64,000 nucleotides of DNA from Hyphomonas sp. (GCA_002700305.1 PACZ01000003.1:178090-242089); one strand, 5' to 3'. Shown: positions 8,336-17,112, counted from the stretch's first letter. The notes: generated by a model from the letters alone, not told the origin. Made by a program: numbers and translations.

Positions 8336-9268
8336 ATGAATCTACGGTCGATCGACCTGAACCTGCTGCCTGTGCTGGAAGCCGTTTATGACGAGCGGAG
8401 CCTGACACGAGCCAGCGAAATCCTGCGGATCACTCAGCCGGCTGTCAGCAATGCGCTCTCCCGGCTTCGGAACCATTTCGAGGACCCGCTCTTCGTCCGC
8501 GAAGGCCGCGGGGTGAAGCCGACCGCGATGGCAGAGGCGCTCATGCCCGCCGTGCGCGAAGCGCTCGACAAGCTGCGCGCCGGGCTGGAGCCACGTTCCG
8601 TGTTCGAGCCGTCGCATTCCACCCGCGTGTTCAACCTGTCTGCCCGCGATGCCGGCGCGTTCCTGATTGCTCCGGCACTGGCGGCGCGGCTGGAAGCGAT
8701 TGCCCCCGGCGTGCGGATTTCCTGGAGCCAGCTGCACCGCTCTGCGGTCGCCGCGGAACTGGCATCCGGCCGGCTGGACCTCGCCATCGACGTCTCCGAC
8801 CTGCTGGGCGTGGATATGGAACGGGAAAAACTCCTGTCGGCGCCCTATGTCTGCGTCCTCTCACCAGATCATCCGCAGGCGGACCAGCCTTTAACGCAGG
8901 ACGCGTTCTTCGACCTGCGCCACATCACCGTGTCCAGCCGCCGGGAAGGCCGCAGCCTGATCGAGGAAATGGCCCGTATGGTCGGCCGGCGCATTACGCC
9001 GACACAGCGCCTGCCGCACTATATGACGGCGCTGGAAATCGTCCGGCAGACAAAACTGGCCCTGGTGGCGCCCCGCCAGATCGCGGAAAACACCGGCCTT
9101 GCCGTGCTGGCCCTGCCCTTCGACTATCCCTCCCCGGAATCGACGCTCTACTGGCACCGGGAATATGCCGGGGATCCGGCGCTGACCTGGATGCGCGGCC
9201 TGATCCGGGACATTGCCCGTGAGCTGATGGCTTCCGAACGGCAGAAGGCGCCCGTAGCGGCGTCCTAG
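8336..9268 (+). CDS. LysR family transcriptional regulator
   Basis: A 310-aa DNA-binding regulator. The N-terminal winged helix-turn-helix (residues about 1-65) starts MNLRSIDLNLLPVLEAVYDERSL and contains the classic TQPAVSNALSRLR recognition helix, followed by the linker and a substrate-binding-protein-like effector domain. The SIDLNLL opening is seen in the NodD/LinR-type branch. Target and inducer are unknown. The 29-bp palindrome directly before the ATG suggests autoregulation. It converges on the crotonase gene, with the two stop codons interlocked over CTAG at 9265-9268. Confidence 0.93.
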   Translation: MNLRSIDLNLLPVLEAVYDERSLTRASEILRITQPAVSNALSRLRNHFEDPLFVREGRGVKPTAMAEALMPAVREALDKLRAGLEPRSVFEPSHSTRVFNLSARDAGAFLIAPALAARLEAIAPGVRISWSQLHRSAVAAELASGRLDLAIDVSDLLGVDMEREKLLSAPYVCVLSPDHPQADQPLTQDAFFDLRHITVSSRREGRSLIEEMARMVGRRITPTQRLPHYMTALEIVRQTKLALVAPRQIAENTGLAVLALPFDYPSPESTLYWHREYAGDPALTWMRGLIRDIARELMASERQKAPVAAS

Positions 9269-9942
9269 ACGGTCGACTGTTCCAGCGTCGGCATGATCGC
9301 GTCGATGGCCGGCTTCCGGACAAGCATCTTGTTGCGATAGTAAGCGCCGTTCGCAATGGCCTTGAGGGCGGTGGCGGCTTCCATCGCCGTGTCCATCAGG
9401 GCATCCGCCTCGACCACCTTGTCCAGCCAGCCGACGGGCACTGCCTCATCCGGCGAGTAAAGGCGAGCCTGCACGAGCGCTTCCGTCAGGTACATCGGGT
9501 TGAGACGCGCGCGCGGCAGCTCCGTGCCGAAGCCCGGCAGGGTCATGCCATTGACCGTCTCGTTCGCACCGATCTTGAAGGCGCCGCGCGTGCCGATCCG
9601 CGTGTCGCCGCCCAGCAGCATGAAAGCGCCCATGGCGATGGAGTGCCCGGTCGATGCGATCACGACCGGCATCTTGGAAGTGAACAGGCGCATGGCCAGC
9701 TGGCCGCCACCAGTCACCAGTTTGCGCACACCTTCGCCGTCGGACGTGGCCAGGAATTTCAAGTCGAACCCGGCAGAAAATTTTCCCTCGCGCCCGGTCA
9801 GCACCAGAACGTCCCCATCCTTCTCCGCTTCGTCGAGGCAGGCATTCACTGCCTCCAGCATGTCGAGGCTGATGGCATTGGCTTTGCCGTCATCCATGGT
9901 GACGACGGAAATGCCATTTTCGGTTTTGACGGTCGCGGTCAT
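9265..9942 (-). CDS. Enoyl-CoA hydratase/isomerase (crotonase) family protein
   Basis: A 225-aa crotonase-fold enzyme. The oxyanion-hole segment SAGFDLKFLA and GHSIAMGAFMLLGGDTRIG are present, and Glu residues occur at the usual places for acid-base catalysis (GANETVNG and YLTEALV). Crotonases hydrate, isomerise or hydrolyse acyl-CoA thioesters; the exact reaction is not decidable here. ATG 9942 has GGGAG upstream; a much longer in-frame extension to 10257 would run through tadA and is rejected. Stop codons of this gene and the LysR gene interlock. Confidence 0.88.
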   Translation of the reverse strand: MTATVKTENGISVVTMDDGKANAISLDMLEAVNACLDEAEKDGDVLVLTGREGKFSAGFDLKFLATSDGEGVRKLVTGGGQLAMRLFTSKMPVVIASTGHSIAMGAFMLLGGDTRIGTRGAFKIGANETVNGMTLPGFGTELPRARLNPMYLTEALVQARLYSPDEAVPVGWLDKVVEADALMDTAMEAATALKAIANGAYYRNKMLVRKPAIDAIMPTLEQSTV

Positions 9943-10046
9943 GCGGATCTCCCTGTTTTGCAGGCAGAAGGCAGCCCGTGCCCTCAAGGAAAGCAAGCAT
10001 TTCCGGCGCGTCAGGCGTGAAAGGCGGCGTTTCAGCCAGCCCCCAG

Positions 10047-10508
10047 CTACTTTCGCCGGGCCTTGAAGAAATCCTTCAGCAGCTGGCTCGCCGCTTCGCC
10101 GCGTTCCTCGTCCTGCTCGACTTCCGGCCGCCAGTGGCAGGTCGGCTGTTCGAAAAAGCGGGCGCCATGGATCACCGCGCCACCCTTCGGGTCGCAGGCG
10201 CCGAAGACCAGCTTGCCGATCCGGGCAAGGCTGATCGCCCCGGCGCACATCGCGCACGGCTCCAGCGTGACATACATGGTGAGGCCCGTGAGACGGTAAT
10301 TGCCACGCGCCTCTGCCGCGCGGCGCAGGGCGATAATCTCTGCATGGGCGGTCGGGTCATGCCCGCTGATCGGCGCATTGGCGCCCTCTGCGATGATCTC
10401 ACCCGTTTCCGGATCGACGATCACGGCCCCCACAGGCACTTCGCCTGCCGCAGCAGCTTCGCACGCCAGTTCCAGCGCGCGGTCCATCGGATCAGCAAGA
10501 ATTGTCAT
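10047..10508 (-). CDS. tadA: tRNA adenosine(34) deaminase TadA
   Basis: TadA deaminates A34 of tRNA-Arg(ACG) to inosine. The 153-aa protein carries the zinc/catalytic motif HAE at about residues 55-57 and PCAMCAG at about 84-90. Length is typical. It is an essential cytoplasmic enzyme in most bacteria. It lies between the crotonase and a small membrane protein on the same strand, and rsmD, another RNA-modifying gene, is 600 bases away on the opposite strand. Confidence 0.95.
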   Translation of the reverse strand: MTILADPMDRALELACEAAAAGEVPVGAVIVDPETGEIIAEGANAPISGHDPTAHAEIIALRRAAEARGNYRLTGLTMYVTLEPCAMCAGAISLARIGKLVFGACDPKGGAVIHGARFFEQPTCHWRPEVEQDEERGEAASQLLKDFFKARRK

Positions 10509-10568
10509 GATGATGAGATCGCCCTAGACGGGCCGGAAGTAAACCCGGAAGTCTACGCAGCGACCGAC

Positions 10569-11084
10569 CTAAAGCAGACTCAAACACAGGACGACGGCAG
10601 TCGCTCCGGCCGATATCCAGACCACAATCCGAAGCGGCAACGACACGGCTTTGCGGACATATTCTGCTCCATGCAAACCCGATGCACGACGAATTGCTGC
10701 CCTGTTGAGTATCCCGATGCCAAGCGTGGCCTGATTCAGCGCGATGCGGATAAATATGAGATATCGCAGTTCGTCCCAAACCCGGACCACCCACAAATTT
10801 ACCACCATGATTGTCGTGATCGCGACAAGCTGTGGCACGTAGAGGGCGGCGAAGGAGGGTGAAATAGAAGCGAGACTGTAGAGGTATCCGGAAAGCGGGA
10901 ATAGAATCCAGGCGACGACCAGCCCCGCACCTGCGGAGGGCAGTGCGGCCAGGAAAAACGTCGAGATAACTTGCGAATTGTCCCGCGTTTTTGCGGTCAC
11001 AAGTGCAGCGACATCCTCCGGTATTCCTGCGCTGATGAGGGAAGCCCTTAACAGGGACGCACTGTTCCAATACTGGTCCAACAT
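10569..11084 (-). CDS. Uncharacterised membrane protein
   Basis: A 171-aa protein with about four hydrophobic segments: near residues 38-65, 72-100 and 150-171, plus a weaker one around 120. A short polar N-terminus reads MLDQYWNSASLLRASLISAG. I do not recognise a family. Codon and base use look distinctly less GC-rich than the flanking tadA and rsmD genes, which may mean recent acquisition. The start lies 26 bases from the divergent rsmD start, so the two promoters must overlap. It could be cotranscribed with tadA 60 bases downstream. Confidence 0.65.
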   Translation of the reverse strand: MLDQYWNSASLLRASLISAGIPEDVAALVTAKTRDNSQVISTFFLAALPSAGAGLVVAWILFPLSGYLYSLASISPSFAALYVPQLVAITTIMVVNLWVVRVWDELRYLIFIRIALNQATLGIGILNRAAIRRASGLHGAEYVRKAVSLPLRIVVWISAGATAVVLCLSLL

Positions 11085-11110
11085 TCAGCAACCCCCGGAT
11101 CAACCTAAGA

Positions 11111-11671
11111 ATGCGCATCATTGCCGGACAGCACAAGGGGCGGGCGATTGCCGCGCCGAAGGGACAGGGCACGCGGCCGACGGCCGACCGGGCGCGCGAA
11201 AGCGTGTTCAACATGCTGGCCCATGCGCCCTGGGCGCCAGAGATCGAAGGCGCTCGGGTGATCGACCTGTTCGCGGGGTCTGGCGCGCTGGGCCTCGAAG
11301 CGGTCAGCCGGGGCGCGGCCTTCTGCCTGTTCGTGGAAACCGACCATGCCGCCCGCGGCGCAATCCGCGACAATATCGAGACGCTGGGCCTCTACGGGAA
11401 CACGCGCATCCACCGGCGCTCCGCCACCGATCTTGGCGAGAAGCCGGCCGGTGTCGGCAGCCCGTTCACAATCGCCTTCCTCGATCCGCCTTACCACAAG
11501 GACCTTGTCGCCCCGGCCCTCGCCTGCCTGATTGAGGGCAACTGGCTGGCCGATGACGCCATCGCAGTGGTGGAGACAGCCTCGGACGAACTCATCGCGC
11601 CGGAAGGCTGGGAGGTGCTGGACACGCGGGACTATGGCGCCGCGCGCGTGTGGTTCCTGAAGCCAGCTTAG
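11111..11671 (+). CDS. rsmD: 16S rRNA (guanine(966)-N(2))-methyltransferase RsmD
   Basis: RsmD methylates G966 of 16S rRNA using S-adenosylmethionine. The 186-aa protein begins MRIIAGQHKGRAI and continues with TRPTADRARESVFNML, both diagnostic. It has the SAM-binding DLFAGSGALGLEAVSRGA and the catalytic DPPY in FLDPPYHKDL. Its stop overlaps the stop of the convergent patatin gene by four bases. Confidence 0.95.
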   Translation: MRIIAGQHKGRAIAAPKGQGTRPTADRARESVFNMLAHAPWAPEIEGARVIDLFAGSGALGLEAVSRGAAFCLFVETDHAARGAIRDNIETLGLYGNTRIHRRSATDLGEKPAGVGSPFTIAFLDPPYHKDLVAPALACLIEGNWLADDAIAVVETASDELIAPEGWEVLDTRDYGAARVWFLKPA

Positions 11672-12672
11672 CCCTTCAGGAATTCCTCCCGAAGATCGCA
11701 GTTCGATTTGTTCGTGCCGACGAGTTCTGCATCGCCGGTCAGCCAGGCCTCTGCAGCGGCGCGGCCCTGATCACGCAGGCCTGTCAGGAAGCGCCAGCTG
11801 GTGTCGAACTTGGTGTGCAGGGCCTGGTCGGCGAGATCCTGCCCGCCGCGGATCGCATGCACGTTCAGGCGGCGGTACTTCTTCAGCATCGGCGCTTTCA
11901 GCATGCCGTCATCCAGAAGGCGCTGGACGAAGGCGATGGCGCGCAGCTCGCCGATCAGGGCAGCATTGAAGCTGATCTCGTTGACGCGTTCCTGGATCTC
12001 GCCTGCTCGCTTCGGCACGCCCAGCCGCTCGATCGGGTTCAGCGTGACCAGCAGCACGTCGGTCGGCGCGCCGCCATAGATCAGCGGGAAGATGCTGGGA
12101 TTGCCCATATAGCCGCCATCCCAATAGGCATGGCCGTCGATCTCCACCGCCTGAAAGGTCTGCGGCAGGCAGGCGGAGGCGAGCACGGCATCGAGCGTCA
12201 CCTCTTCGCCCGAAAACACTTTCACATGACCGGACTCCACATCCGTCGCGCTCAGGAACAGCTGCAGGCCGGAGGCACGGACCGCCTCGAAGTCGATCAC
12301 GCTTTCCACCGCGTCCCGCAGCGGGTTCAGCTTCAGCGGGTTGAAGTCATACGGGCTGGCCCAGCTCTGCAGCGCGGAGGCATATGCAAAGGCCGCCGCT
12401 CCGGGCACACCATAGGCCCGCGCGGGCTTGCCGCTGTGCGACACCGCCTGCCAGAGCGCCTCAAGCGCCTGCCGGGCACCATCCACGCCGTCCGCACCAT
12501 AACCGCCTGCAAAGGCGACCGCATTCATTGCACCGGCCGAGGTGGCGGTGATAGCGCGGATGTCGAAGCGATTCTCTTCCAACAGCCGGTCGAGGACACC
12601 CCATGTGTAGGCGCCATGCGCCCCACCGCCCTGCAAAGCCAGACTGAGAGGCTTTTCTGCCGGTTTCGCCAT
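11668..12672 (-). CDS. Patatin-like phospholipase
   Basis: A 334-aa alpha/beta hydrolase of the patatin family, expected to cleave acyl esters of phospholipids with a Ser-Asp dyad. The oxyanion glycine motif GGGAHG is at residues 15-20, the nucleophile sits in TSAGA (Ser 45), and the catalytic Asp in WDGG (Asp 185). No signal peptide is visible, so it is probably cytoplasmic or membrane-associated. It diverges from the RNA methyltransferase gene with only 72 bases between starts. Confidence 0.9.
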   Translation of the reverse strand: MAKPAEKPLSLALQGGGAHGAYTWGVLDRLLEENRFDIRAITATSAGAMNAVAFAGGYGADGVDGARQALEALWQAVSHSGKPARAYGVPGAAAFAYASALQSWASPYDFNPLKLNPLRDAVESVIDFEAVRASGLQLFLSATDVESGHVKVFSGEEVTLDAVLASACLPQTFQAVEIDGHAYWDGGYMGNPSIFPLIYGGAPTDVLLVTLNPIERLGVPKRAGEIQERVNEISFNAALIGELRAIAFVQRLLDDGMLKAPMLKKYRRLNVHAIRGGQDLADQALHTKFDTSWRFLTGLRDQGRAAAEAWLTGDAELVGTNKSNCDLREEFLKG

Positions 12673-12744
12673 TCAAGCCTCCTGTTCGCAACCGTCCTGC
12701 GGTGCTAACCCGTGAATCGGCATACAACCAGTGGGGAGACCGGC

Positions 12745-14016
12745 ATGCCTGCCATTCCAGACGCAGATGCTCGCGGCGCCAGCACTGTGGTCATCGAACG
12801 CCTGGGATCGAAAGGCGATGGCCAGGTGCGGATCGACGGAGACTGGGTTTCCGTTCCCCAGGTACTGCCTGGCGAAGAAGTCCGCATTGCTGTCGAGAAA
12901 GACCGCGGGCGCCTCCTCGAGATCGTGACGCCCTCGCCGGACAGACAGGTCCCGGCCTGCCCGCATTTTTCAAAGTGTGGCAGCTGCAGCCTGCAGCACC
13001 TTGCCGATGGGCCTTATCAGGCCTTCAAACGCTCGCTTGTTGTAAATGCCCTCAAGTCGCGCGGGCTGGAGCCGCATGTCGAGGACATCTGGGTCACCCC
13101 GCCCGGAACCCGCCGTCGCATGTCGCTGGCCGCGCGGCGGACGAAGACCGGTGTGCAACTCGGTTTCCATGCCCGGCGCAGCCACGATATTGTGGACATT
13201 TCCACCTGCCCGGTTGCCTCGCCGGAGATCACACGGAAGCTCAGTGCCCTGAAAGAACTCGCCGCGCCGCTGGCACCGCTGAAAGGCGAGATGGTACTGA
13301 AAGTCACCGTGATGCCGAACGGGCTGGACCTTCATATCACGAATACCGCCACCTTCGCCGCGCCGCATGATGTCATGATGGCCGGAGCCAAAGCACTGGC
13401 CGCCGGGTTCCTGCGTGTCTCCATCGGCGATGAAGTCCCGCTGCAACAAGGAACACCGGAGATACAGGTCGGCAAGGCCGCGCTCCGCCCCCGCCCGGGC
13501 GGCTTCCTGCAAGCCAGCGCGGAAGCCGAAGCCTTCATGGCGAGCCTCGTGCGCCAGCATCTGAAGTTCGCCCTCGAGGTGGCCGACCTTTTCTCCGGCT
13601 GCGGAACATTTGCCCTGCGCCTGGCGGAGGAATCCCGCGTCCATGCGGCCGAAGGCGACGCAGACGCGATCGAAGCGCTGGAAGCATCTGCCCGCGCGGC
13701 GCCCGGCCTGAAGCCTGTAACGGCGGAAGTGCGCGACCTGTTCCGCAATCCGGTTCCGGCGGCCACGCTGTCCCATTTCCAGGGCATCGTGCTGAACCCG
13801 CCCCGGCACGGCGCTGCCAAACAAGTGGCAGAAATCGCGCAAAGCGGTGTCGCGCGGATCGCCTATATTTCCTGCGACCCCGGCACGCTTGCGCGGGACC
13901 TGCGCGTGCTCGTCGATGCCGGATACCGGTTCGTCCTGGTGCAGCCGGTCGACCAGTTCCTGTGGTCGCCGCATGTGGAAACAGTCGTGTTGCTGGAACG
14001 GGGAGGTGCAGGATGA
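12745..14016 (+). CDS. 23S rRNA/tRNA (uracil-C5)-methyltransferase, TrmA/RlmD family
   Basis: A 423-aa SAM-dependent RNA methyltransferase. An N-terminal TRAM-like domain is followed by iron-sulfur cysteines CPHFSKCGSC at about residues 72-81 and a later Cys in ISTCPV. It has the SAM site DLFSGCGTFALRLAE and the catalytic Cys in YISCDPGT. The family methylates U747/U1939 of 23S rRNA or U54 of tRNA; which target applies is not decidable. ATG 12745 with GGGGAG upstream is chosen over ATG 12712. Its stop overlaps the next ATG as ATGA, suggesting translational coupling. Confidence 0.88.
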   Translation: MPAIPDADARGASTVVIERLGSKGDGQVRIDGDWVSVPQVLPGEEVRIAVEKDRGRLLEIVTPSPDRQVPACPHFSKCGSCSLQHLADGPYQAFKRSLVVNALKSRGLEPHVEDIWVTPPGTRRRMSLAARRTKTGVQLGFHARRSHDIVDISTCPVASPEITRKLSALKELAAPLAPLKGEMVLKVTVMPNGLDLHITNTATFAAPHDVMMAGAKALAAGFLRVSIGDEVPLQQGTPEIQVGKAALRPRPGGFLQASAEAEAFMASLVRQHLKFALEVADLFSGCGTFALRLAEESRVHAAEGDADAIEALEASARAAPGLKPVTAEVRDLFRNPVPAATLSHFQGIVLNPPRHGAAKQVAEIAQSGVARIAYISCDPGTLARDLRVLVDAGYRFVLVQPVDQFLWSPHVETVVLLERGGAG

Positions 14017-14453
14017 GTGCCCAGAAGCCTGTCCCAGCCGTCGGCACGGTCTGCTTCCGCGGCGACGACGTCGCCCTGATCCGCCGGGGGACAAAGCCTA
14101 TGGCCGGCAGCTGGTCTCTGCCCGGCGGCAAGATCGAATTCGGCGAACGGGCGGCCGATGCCGCGCTGCGCGAACTGAAGGAAGAGACCGGGCTCACCGC
14201 CCGGCTGGTGGGTCTCGTGGATGTCGTGGACGGTATCTTCACCTCCCGAACGACCGGTGATGTGCCCCGCCATTTCGTCCTGTTCGACTATGCCGCCATC
14301 TGGGTTTCCGGTACGGTAATGGCGGGTGACGATGCCGCCCATGCCGAATGGATCAGCCCGTCCCGGCTGGCAGAACTCGAAATCTGGGACGAAACCCGGC
14401 GCATCATCGAAGCGGCCCGCGCGCTGGTCGCCTCCAGCCAAACTGCCTCTTGA
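14013..14453 (+). CDS. NUDIX hydrolase
   Basis: A 146-aa NUDIX hydrolase. The full Nudix box is present, starting GGKIEFGE and ending with RELKEETG at about residues 35-60, so it should hydrolyse a nucleoside diphosphate linked to X in a Mg-dependent way. The substrate is unknown; sequence and length resemble ADP-ribose pyrophosphatase/MutT-type members. The ATG overlaps the stop of the upstream RNA methyltransferase (ATGA), so the two are probably translated together. Confidence 0.88.
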   Translation: MSAQKPVPAVGTVCFRGDDVALIRRGTKPMAGSWSLPGGKIEFGERAADAALRELKEETGLTARLVGLVDVVDGIFTSRTTGDVPRHFVLFDYAAIWVSGTVMAGDDAAHAEWISPSRLAELEIWDETRRIIEAARALVASSQTAS

Positions 14454-14520
14454 CCGGCCCCAGCGTCACCTCTCTTGTGTGACGCCAGAGAAACAAACCC
14501 AAGTCTTTCAGGAGGAAACC

Positions 14521-15306
14521 ATGACCTACGCCCCATTCGACCTTTCAGGAAAAGTCTGCGTTGTCACCGGCGGCAACAAGGGAATCGGCCTCGGCATGGT
14601 CGAGGCGCTGGCCGCTTCGAACGCCGATGTCGTGATCTGGGGCCGCAAGGAAGCCGATAATGCCGCCGCCGTGAAAAAGGCCGACGCACTCGGCACCGGC
14701 AAGATCAAAGCCTGGAAAGTGGACGTCGGCGAGGAAGCCGAAGTCGTCAAAGGCATGAAGGAAGCCGAAGAAGAATTTGGCCGCATCGACTGCTGCATCG
14801 CCAATGCCGGTGTTGGCCGCGGCGCCGCGAATTTCCACGAAATGACGCTGGAGACCTGGCGCTACAACCAGCGGATCAACTCCGAAGGTGCCTTCTTCAC
14901 GCTTCGCGAAGCCGGCAAATCCATGGTGGCCCGCGCCAAGGCGGGCGATCCGGGCGGCAGCCTGGTCGGCACGGCGTCGCTGGCAGGGATCGAAGGGGCG
15001 GCACGCAATGAAGCCTACGGCCACACCAAGGGCGGCCTGATCGCCATGATGAATGCCATCGCCGCCGAATATGGCCGATACGGCATCCGCGCGAACTCCA
15101 TCCTGCCGGGCTGGATCGCGACGGACATGACCGAAGGCGCGCAAGGGAATGAAGCCTTCCAGACCAAAGTGATCTCGCGTGTCCCGGCCCGGCGCTGGGG
15201 CGAGCCGGAAGATTTCGGCGGAATCGCTGTGTATCTGGCCTCCGATGCCTCCCGCTACCACTCCGGCGACACGCTGATCGTGGATGGCGGCTACGCGAAA
15301 TTCTGA
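14521..15306 (+). CDS. Short-chain dehydrogenase/reductase (SDR)
   Basis: A 261-aa classical SDR oxidoreductase. The NAD(P)-binding TGGNKGIG is at residues 16-23, NAG in CIANAG at about 94-96, and the catalytic triad is Ser 153, Tyr 166 and Lys 170 (YGHTK). The C-terminal DGGYAKF is typical of FabG-like enzymes. The substrate is unknown. The start has a very strong AGGAGG. A perfect 10-bp terminator follows 27 bases after the stop. Confidence 0.9.
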   Translation: MTYAPFDLSGKVCVVTGGNKGIGLGMVEALAASNADVVIWGRKEADNAAAVKKADALGTGKIKAWKVDVGEEAEVVKGMKEAEEEFGRIDCCIANAGVGRGAANFHEMTLETWRYNQRINSEGAFFTLREAGKSMVARAKAGDPGGSLVGTASLAGIEGAARNEAYGHTKGGLIAMMNAIAAEYGRYGIRANSILPGWIATDMTEGAQGNEAFQTKVISRVPARRWGEPEDFGGIAVYLASDASRYHSGDTLIVDGGYAKF

Positions 15307-15333
15307 TTCAGGTTTCTGCAATCCGAATCAAAA

Positions 15334-15357
15334 GGGCCGCTCCTGATGGAGCGGCCC
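15334..15357. terminator. Bidirectional intrinsic terminator
   Basis: GGGCCGCTCC and GGAGCGGCCC form a perfect 10-bp stem with a TGAT loop. It lies between the convergent SDR and lipoprotein genes. Tails are short in both directions: GATCTTTAT on the plus strand, TTTTGATTC on the minus strand. Confidence 0.8.
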
Positions 15358-15382
15358 GATCTTTATCCGGATGGAGAACCGA

Positions 15383-15697
15383 TTATTGCGGCTCTTCGTC
15401 CGACATCGCTTCGGCAGTCGCGTCAGCTGCATCTTCAGCTGCATCGGCAGCGTCTGCAGCGGCTTCTTCAGCCGCTTCCATGGCATCGTCAGCGGCTTCT
15501 GTCGCAGCATCAGCAGCATCGGAAGCTGCAGCAGCAGCGTCGTCAGCGGCTTCTGTCGCAGCATCGGCTGCGTCAGAAGCAGACTCTTCGATAACCGTGG
15601 TTTCTTCAACAACCGGCGTGTCGTCAGCCGGAGCCTCAGCCGGTGCGCAGGCTGCGAGAGCCAGGGCGGCAGCGCCCAAAGTGATGATATTCTTCAT
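15383..15697 (-). CDS. Ala/Asp/Glu-rich small lipoprotein
   Basis: A 104-aa predicted lipoprotein. The signal peptide ends in the lipobox LAAC with Cys at residue 17. The mature part is almost entirely Ala, Asp, Glu, Thr and Ser. SDAADAATEAADDA occurs twice, 18 residues apart, and is encoded by two identical 25-bp DNA copies, a sign of recent internal duplication. The heptad-like Ala spacing suggests a long helix or coiled coil in the periplasm, loosely like Lpp or alanine-rich spacers. ATG 15697 has AGGGG upstream; the upstream extension to 15769 is not favoured. Function unknown. Confidence 0.8.
   Translation of the reverse strand: MKNIITLGAAALALAACAPAEAPADDTPVVEETTVIEESASDAADAATEAADDAAAAASDAADAATEAADDAMEAAEEAAADAADAAEDAADATAEAMSDEEPQ
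15487..15565. repeat. Two identical 25-bp direct repeats inside the lipoprotein gene
   Basis: The same 25 bases occur at 15487-15511 and 15541-15565, 54 bp (18 codons) apart, in frame. Slippage or recombination between them would add or remove 18 residues without a frameshift. Confidence 0.85.
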
Positions 15698-16111
15698 GAT
15701 ATTACCCCTGATTAAGGTCTTGCGACCGAACGGCGTCATAGCATCCGCCAAGCAAAACGGATAGTTCAATTCAGAAAGGGGCTTGGCATCACTGTAAACC
15801 CCCTGAATCGAACCAGCCTCTCCCGGGACCCCGGAAAAGGCCAGAAGATGGGCAACCGGACCTATTCCCGGGCAACGCCCGTCGGCCGGTTGCCGCGTCC
15901 TTCGTGAGGGCGGGCCAGCCCGCGAGAGCCGGTCCAGTTGGCCTCAGCATGTGACGCCGGACCGGCGATTCTGCCAGTCCATTGCCAATTCTGCCGACAG
16001 AACGCGGCGGGAATGGGGCGGAGACGCGGCGGGCTGGCGCCGCCTCTTGCGTTGACGCTGCGACGGGGCGCTACGGCTTCTTCATAAAAATCACCAGAGA
16101 GGAAGCCCGAC
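15698..16111. other. 414-bp region without a convincing gene
   Basis: It lies between the divergent lipoprotein and nitronate monooxygenase-like genes and must hold both promoters. The only clear structure is the nested hairpin at 15851-15894. A minus-strand frame (15862-16176) runs over it, but its composition is not convincing and it overlaps the start of the next gene. A TTGACG hexamer occurs about 60 bases before ATG 16112, without a good -10. Confidence 0.6.
15851..15894. other. Nested inverted repeat (possible structured RNA)
   Basis: GGCAACCGG (15851-15859) pairs with CCGGTTGCC (15886-15894). Inside it, GGGC-AAC-GCCC (15870-15880) forms a second stem. There is no T tract on either side, so it does not look like an ordinary terminator. 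Confidence 0.5.
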
Positions 16112-17095
16112 ATGGCCCTGAAAACCCGCCTGACAGAGATGTTGAACATCAAGCACCCGATCATGCTCGCCGGCATGGGCGGGGTTTCCTATGCAGAAGT
16201 CTGCGCCGCGATGTGCAATGCGGGCGGCTATGGCGTGCTTGGCATGGCCGGCACGACACCGGATTTCATCGCCGGACAGATGAAACGGGTCCGTGAACTG
16301 ACCGACCGGCCCTTCGGCGTCGACCTGCTGGCCGCCAGCCCGGAGAGTCTGGAAGAGTCTGTGGATGTCATCATCGAAGGCGGTGCCGATTCCTTCGTCG
16401 CCGGTCTCGGTGTGCCGATGCCGATCATGGAACGGCTGAAAAAGGCGAACGTCAAAGTCATGGTCGTCGGCGGCGCGGTGAAGCATGCGATCAAGGCCGA
16501 ACAGGCGGGCTGCGACGCGGTGATCCTGCAGGGCGGCGAAGGCGGTGGACACACGGGCCTCGTCGGTACGCTGCCGCTGGTGGCACAGGCCGTCGAAGCG
16601 GTGAAGATCCCGGTCATTGCGGCAGGCGGTATCTATGACGGGCGCGGCCTCGCGGCCGCCCTGGCGCTCGGCGCACAAGGCGTCTGGATGGGTACGCGAT
16701 TCATCGCCTCCGAAGAGGCCCACGCGGCAAATATGTATAAGCAGACCATTGTGGATGCGACCGACATCGATACCACGCGCACGCGCTGCTATTCCGGCAA
16801 GCCGATGCGCTGCCGCACCAATGACTATATCAATGACTGGGAACGCCGCCCGCAGGACATCAAGCCCTTCCCGTTCCAGGCGATCCACTCCACGCAGACC
16901 GGCGTGATCGGCGGCATTGGGGGCATCACGGACGAAGCAAAACTCAATCCGGATAGCTCCTGCTTCGCCATGGGCCAGTCGGCCGGCGGTGTGCATGAAG
17001 TGAAGCCCGTCGCCGCCATCGTGGCCGACATCATGCGGGATGCAGAGGCCTCCATCGACCGCATGGCCGGTATGAAGACGAAAGAAACGGCGTAA
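16112..17095 (+). CDS. Nitronate monooxygenase-family flavin oxidoreductase
   Basis: A 327-aa FMN-dependent TIM-barrel enzyme of the NMO/2-nitropropane dioxygenase family. PIMLAGMGGVS near the N-terminus, QGGEGGGHTG at about residues 143-152 and AAGGIYDGRGLAAALALGAQGVWMGTRF in the middle contain the flavin and phosphate-binding motifs. The family also includes FabK-type enoyl reductases and uncharacterised NAD(P)H flavin reductases, so the true substrate is open. GAGGA precedes the ATG. It stands alone between a 414-bp gap and a convergent dehydrogenase. Confidence 0.85.
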   Translation: MALKTRLTEMLNIKHPIMLAGMGGVSYAEVCAAMCNAGGYGVLGMAGTTPDFIAGQMKRVRELTDRPFGVDLLAASPESLEESVDVIIEGGADSFVAGLGVPMPIMERLKKANVKVMVVGGAVKHAIKAEQAGCDAVILQGGEGGGHTGLVGTLPLVAQAVEAVKIPVIAAGGIYDGRGLAAALALGAQGVWMGTRFIASEEAHAANMYKQTIVDATDIDTTRTRCYSGKPMRCRTNDYINDWERRPQDIKPFPFQAIHSTQTGVIGGIGGITDEAKLNPDSSCFAMGQSAGGVHEVKPVAAIVADIMRDAEASIDRMAGMKTKETA

Positions 17096-17112
17096 ACGGA
17101 CGACCCCGCCGC

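Noticed and set aside
12970..14094. 374-codon minus-strand frame
   Set aside because: It is antisense to the RNA methyltransferase and has no start signal or domain.
15862..16176. 104-codon minus-strand frame in the 414-bp gap
   Set aside because: It overlaps the start of the gene at 16112, has no ribosome-binding site and a shadow-type composition.
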